From contig NZ_ANHX01000004.1 in NCBI RefSeq assembly GCF_000316035.1, positions 354,502-418,501 on the forward strand: a stretch of 64,000 nt of DNA, given 5' to 3'. The notes under the pieces are model-generated. The model had not been told where the DNA came from, made no database searches, and saw only the letters and a list, made by a program, of their open reading frames with translations. This DNA is from Paenibacillus sp. PAMC 26794 (GTDB lineage Bacteria; Bacillota; Bacilli; Paenibacillales; Paenibacillaceae). This document shows, piece after piece, positions 60,911-64,000 of this stretch (positions are counted from its first letter, which is position 1; each line of letters begins with the position of its first letter). The translations under genes were made by a program, and so were the position numbers.

Positions 60911-61743
60911 CGCTTCGTAAAGTTTTGGGGAAAGGGTCCGTTCAGGTCGTCGTGCTGTTGGTGATGGCCTTAAACCTGATTCCGTTAATTATTGCCTTTT
61001 CGACATCACTCCGAGATCCAAGCAACAACACAAATCCGCTGGTCCTGTTCCGGGAGATGTCCTTTGCAAGTTACAAGGCTGCCTTCGACCGCATGCACTT
61101 TCCGGAAGCACTATGGAACAGCGTGGTGTTAACCGGCGTATCGGTCGTGTTCGTTGTCCTGTTTGCGGCGATGGCGTCCTACCCGATGGCCCGTTTGAAG
61201 ACAAAGCTAAGCAAGTTCATGTATTTGTTTTTTTTGTCCGGACTCGTGGTACCTGCACAAATGGTATTGATACCGATCGTGCAAATGATCAATGCGCTGC
61301 ATATCCCAACGAATCAATATACGCCTATTTTCATGTTCATTACGTGTAGTCTGCCGTTTTCAACTTTCCTGTACACGGGCTTTATTCGAAGCGGTGTGCC
61401 TGAGGAGGTAGAAGAAGCGGCGCACATCGACGGGGCGGGATTATTCCAACGGTTCTGGACCGTCGTGTTCCCCTTACTCATTCCGGTAACGGTTTCGGTC
61501 ATTATTACGCAAGGTGTCTGGATCTGGAACGATTATTTCTTCAATATGATCTTTATTTCCAGCGCAGGAGATTCACCGTTACCGCTGGCCATGCTCGGAT
61601 TTTTGGGCGATCAGCAAAACCCCACGCAGTGGAATGTCCTGTTTGCAGCGTGCTTTCTGTGTGCGCTACCGTTGCTGCTGGCGTTTCTGTTTCTGCAAAA
61701 ATATTTTATCGGTGGTATGACCGTTGGGGCGGTCAAAGGATAA
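60907..61743 (+). CDS. Sugar ABC transporter permease (MalG/UgpE type)
   Basis: 278 aa second permease subunit with six membrane segments and the EAA loop VEEAAHIDGAGLFQRFWTVV near residue 168. The C-terminus QKYFIGGMTVGAVKG is the usual ending of the family. Start overlaps the stop of the first permease in ATGA. The glycosidase gene follows after 13 bases, so all belong to one operon. Confidence 0.94.
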   Translation: MTLRKVLGKGSVQVVVLLVMALNLIPLIIAFSTSLRDPSNNTNPLVLFREMSFASYKAAFDRMHFPEALWNSVVLTGVSVVFVVLFAAMASYPMARLKTKLSKFMYLFFLSGLVVPAQMVLIPIVQMINALHIPTNQYTPIFMFITCSLPFSTFLYTGFIRSGVPEEVEEAAHIDGAGLFQRFWTVVFPLLIPVTVSVIITQGVWIWNDYFFNMIFISSAGDSPLPLAMLGFLGDQQNPTQWNVLFAACFLCALPLLLAFLFLQKYFIGGMTVGAVKG

Positions 61744-61756
61744 GGAGGACACTGCA

Positions 61757-63310
61757 ATGAGTGAAAAAGTGATAAACACAGCCTGGCTGGAAAAAGCGCA
61801 GGGTCTGATGCCGGAGCTTCGCCAGCAAAAGGTCTATCCGGAACATATCGTGAGCGCAGTTCCGGATGCGTCGGCTTTTCAGGGATGGCGTATCGAACCA
61901 CTCGGCTTAGCAGAACACTTATCGGATCAAGTGCTGTGCAAGGGAGACAGTGTAACGCTGGATTTCGGAGAGCATCTCGTCGGTTATCTAACCTTGTCGC
62001 TTCTTAACGAGCGCAGTAATGCAGATGCACCTCTCAGGTTGAAGCTCACATTTGGAGAAATGCCCTGTGAGGTCGGTGAGGATTTTGCACAATATTCGGG
62101 TTGGCTTAGCCGTTCATGGCTTCAGGATGAGATCGTGAATGTGGACGTGTTACCCGGCACGCTAACACTGGACCGTCGTTATGCCTTTCGGTATCTGAAA
62201 ATCGAGGTGGTAGAAACGTCGATCCGTTACGATATTCGAATTAACGATATATATTGCATGACGGTGACCTCAGCAGACATAGGGACAGTACCTCGATTGC
62301 CTGAAGGTATCGACACGGAGCTGCTGGAAATGGATCACGTGTCCGTGAAGACACTCCGGGATTGCATGCAGACGGTATTCGAAGATGGACCGAAGCGCGA
62401 TCGACGTTTATGGATCGGAGATCTTCGCCTTCAGGCCCTCGTCAATTATGAAACATTCGGCTGTAATGATCTGGTCAAGCGCTGTCTGTATCTCTTTGCC
62501 GGAACAAGATTGGAGGGAGGCCAGGTAGGAGCCTGTTTGTACGAACAACCGAAACCGTACGTGGACGACATTTACCTATATGACTATGCGTTGTTCTTTA
62601 TTGTGACATTATGGGACTATTTTGAAGCTACGAAGGACAGGGAAACGTTGGAAGAACTTTGGCCGGTCGCTCAAGAACAGATTGAGATCGGGCTTAAACG
62701 ACTCGATGAGCGGGGCATCGTACAGGATGATGATACGTGGTATTGTTTTCTGGACTGGCATGAAGAATTAAATAAACAGGCGGGTGCTCAGGCAGTGCTC
62801 ATCTATAGTATGAAAAGGGGAAGGTCGATTGCCAGAGAACTAGGGCTGCCGGAGTATGAAGAATGGATTAACGCACACATCAAAGACGCTGAGCAAGCAG
62901 CCCTCACATATCTGTGGGATGGTGAACAGGGCTTTTTCGTCAGTGGTGAAAAAAGACAGGTATCCTGGGCATCGCAAGTATGGATGGTTCTGGCTGAGAT
63001 CATGGATGCTCCAGCGGCCCGGCAATTACTTGATCGGTTAACGAGTAACGGAGAAGCTATTGGCATGACCACACCGTACATGGTTCATCATTATGTTGAT
63101 GCATTGCTTATGTGCGGGGAAGAGGAGAAGGCACTGGAGCAGATCCGAAGGTATTGGGGCGGTATGTTAAAGGATGGAGCGGACACTTTCTGGGAGCTCT
63201 ACGACCCGGACGACAAAACGTATTCTCCTTATGGCAGCAATTTGGTCAACAGTTATTGCCATGCTTGGAGCTGCACACCAAGTTATTTTATCAGGCGAAA
63301 TTTCTCATAA
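61757..63310 (+). CDS. GH78-like six-hairpin glycosidase (alpha-L-rhamnosidase type)
   Basis: 517 aa predicted cytoplasmic glycosidase without a signal sequence. The first third is a beta-rich domain; the catalytic (alpha/alpha)6 barrel begins near residue 190. The segment EDGPKRDRRLWIGDLR near 206-221 matches the GH78 acidic active-site motif; DWHEELNKQAGAQAV near 337 and the closing WELYDPDDKTY and SYCHAWSCTPSYFI are likewise typical. It probably hydrolyses a rhamnoside imported by the adjacent transporter. It is shorter than typical GH78 enzymes (700-1000 aa) because accessory beta-domains are missing. GGAGG precedes the ATG. Confidence 0.82.
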   Translation: MSEKVINTAWLEKAQGLMPELRQQKVYPEHIVSAVPDASAFQGWRIEPLGLAEHLSDQVLCKGDSVTLDFGEHLVGYLTLSLLNERSNADAPLRLKLTFGEMPCEVGEDFAQYSGWLSRSWLQDEIVNVDVLPGTLTLDRRYAFRYLKIEVVETSIRYDIRINDIYCMTVTSADIGTVPRLPEGIDTELLEMDHVSVKTLRDCMQTVFEDGPKRDRRLWIGDLRLQALVNYETFGCNDLVKRCLYLFAGTRLEGGQVGACLYEQPKPYVDDIYLYDYALFFIVTLWDYFEATKDRETLEELWPVAQEQIEIGLKRLDERGIVQDDDTWYCFLDWHEELNKQAGAQAVLIYSMKRGRSIARELGLPEYEEWINAHIKDAEQAALTYLWDGEQGFFVSGEKRQVSWASQVWMVLAEIMDAPAARQLLDRLTSNGEAIGMTTPYMVHHYVDALLMCGEEEKALEQIRRYWGGMLKDGADTFWELYDPDDKTYSPYGSNLVNSYCHAWSCTPSYFIRRNFS

Positions 63311-63323
63311 ATTTTGAACTTGA

Positions 63324-63354
63324 GGTCAACCAGGAACGTCTGGTTGGCCTTTTT
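63324..63354 (+). terminator. Terminator of the sugar-uptake operon
   Basis: GGTCAACCAG / CTGGTTGGCC stem, 6-base loop, five T. Confidence 0.9.
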
Positions 63355-63398
63355 GGATTATTTTCAGATAGTATAGAGCCTGCCATGGCCTATTGTTT

Positions 63399-63662
63399 TT
63401 AATTATCTGTTTTATTCGTACCGTTAAAAGAACGAGTGGCTATTAACGAAGCGATAAATACTAATATTAGTATAAAGTTATACGGGTTTCCTTTAAGTAT
63501 GTAGACTTGAACGATGAGTGCCAGAGTTGAGATGCTTAAGATTATTCGCAGGACAATCGCCGATAAGCGATCGGGATGATGGCTTCGTTTGGAGATAAAG
63601 TATAGGGTGTACCATAAAAGACTAAAAAGCAGAAGTGAACCCAAAAGTAGAATGGCAAGCAT
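63399..63662 (-). CDS. Small membrane protein of unknown function
   Basis: 87 aa with about three hydrophobic segments: LLLGSLLLFSLLWYTLYFIS at the N-terminus, LSAIVLRIILSISTLALIVQ and FILILVFIASLIA. I do not recognise a family. ATG at 63662 is set by GAAAGGTG seven bases upstream; the frame starting at 63710 is longer but lacks a binding site. Base composition is more A+T-rich than the operon beside it. Alone on the minus strand, convergent with the glycosidase. Confidence 0.65.
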   Translation of the reverse strand: MLAILLLGSLLLFSLLWYTLYFISKRSHHPDRLSAIVLRIILSISTLALIVQVYILKGNPYNFILILVFIASLIATRSFNGTNKTDN

Positions 63663-63855
63663 GTATGAACACCTTTCTGTATTAATTTTATTGAATAATT
63701 GGAATAACATGACAACTAATTATAACATAGGTTTTTCTGGAGTCCGACATTTTCATAGAAGTTAAGGGATGAACTATAGTGTGAATGGTGCAATATGGTT
63801 GATGTATTTTCACAGGATGGACTTTGCTTTCCACTGGGGGGAGCGGTAAACTGTT

Positions 63856-63908
63856 GCATACGAGCATACGAGCATACGAGCATACGAGCATACGAGCATA
63901 CGAGCATA
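63856..63908. repeat. 8-bp tandem repeat
   Basis: Six exact copies of GCATACGA (63856-63903) plus a partial GCATA. Downstream to the window end the sequence stays rich in ACG, TAACG and CGTACG words, as if the repeat tract continues in degenerate form. Confidence 0.93.
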
Positions 63909-64000
63909 ACGTAGCATACGTAACGGACATAACGAGGCGTACTAACGTACGGACCATAACGTAAGGCCAATTACGAACGTACCGATTAACGTAACGGACG

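Noticed and set aside
63856..63908. CRISPR-like array
   Set aside because: Units are 8 bases, directly abutting with no spacers, and no cas genes are in the window.

Overview
The window looks like a chromosomal segment of a Paenibacillus or a close endospore-forming relative. Grounds: the sporulation genes spoVM and a spoVIF-like gene; strong AGGAGG-type ribosome binding sites with frequent TTG starts; a gene order from rqcH to recG that follows the Bacillus subtilis yloA-yloV-recG region; and a YesM/YesN two-component pair driving a sugar ABC transporter, an arrangement common in Paenibacillus. No tRNA, rRNA, CRISPR array, insertion sequence or prophage gene was seen.

Layout. Bases 1-6400 carry, on the minus strand, a 5' portion of a class A penicillin-binding protein with fibronectin III repeats, a methyl-accepting chemotaxis protein, and rpsD with a clear promoter and long leader. 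Bases 6600-13500 hold a GAF-GGDEF diguanylate cyclase, a lipoprotein, an M29 aminopeptidase, an HPr-like protein lacking the phosphorylatable His, ylaN, a CAX-type antiporter and an Asp23-family gene. Bases 13600-24400 hold ftsW, a yugN-like gene, an M20 amidohydrolase, an XPB-type helicase with its helicase-associated partner, ylbF, ylbG, an unknown gene, a LysR regulator, a PHP-domain phosphoesterase and a GNAT acetyltransferase.

Bases 24500-54150 are the conserved housekeeping block: rqcH, yloB (Ca2+ ATPase), dapF, yitJ-like methionine synthesis, yloC, remA, gmk, rpoZ, coaBC, priA, def, fmt, rsmB, rlmN, prpC, prkC, rsgA, rpe, a small membrane protein, spoVM, rpmB, fakA, a degV/fakB gene and recG. 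It joins translation quality control, nucleotide and coenzyme A synthesis, N-terminal formyl handling, rRNA modification, Ser/Thr phosphosignalling and fatty acid activation. Relative to B. subtilis, dapF and yitJ are inserted, while thiN, the Asp23-family yloU and sdaAB/sdaAA are absent from their usual places.

Bases 54200-63300 carry the spoVIF-like gene and a sugar-uptake island: response regulator and histidine kinase (minus) facing a solute-binding lipoprotein, two permeases and a GH78-like glycosidase (plus). The window ends in a small membrane protein gene and an 8-bp tandem repeat.

The most striking unexplained signal is a pair of about 180-220 bp palindromic elements (24569-24748 and 54551-54772). 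They share a well conserved core of about 100 bases. Each starts two bases after the stop codon of its host gene (rqcH, spoVIF), lies before that gene's intrinsic terminator, and has the same orientation relative to transcription. Each is closed by an outer inverted repeat that is perfect but differs in sequence between copies. This fits a structured 3'-UTR RNA element or a mobile palindromic repeat.
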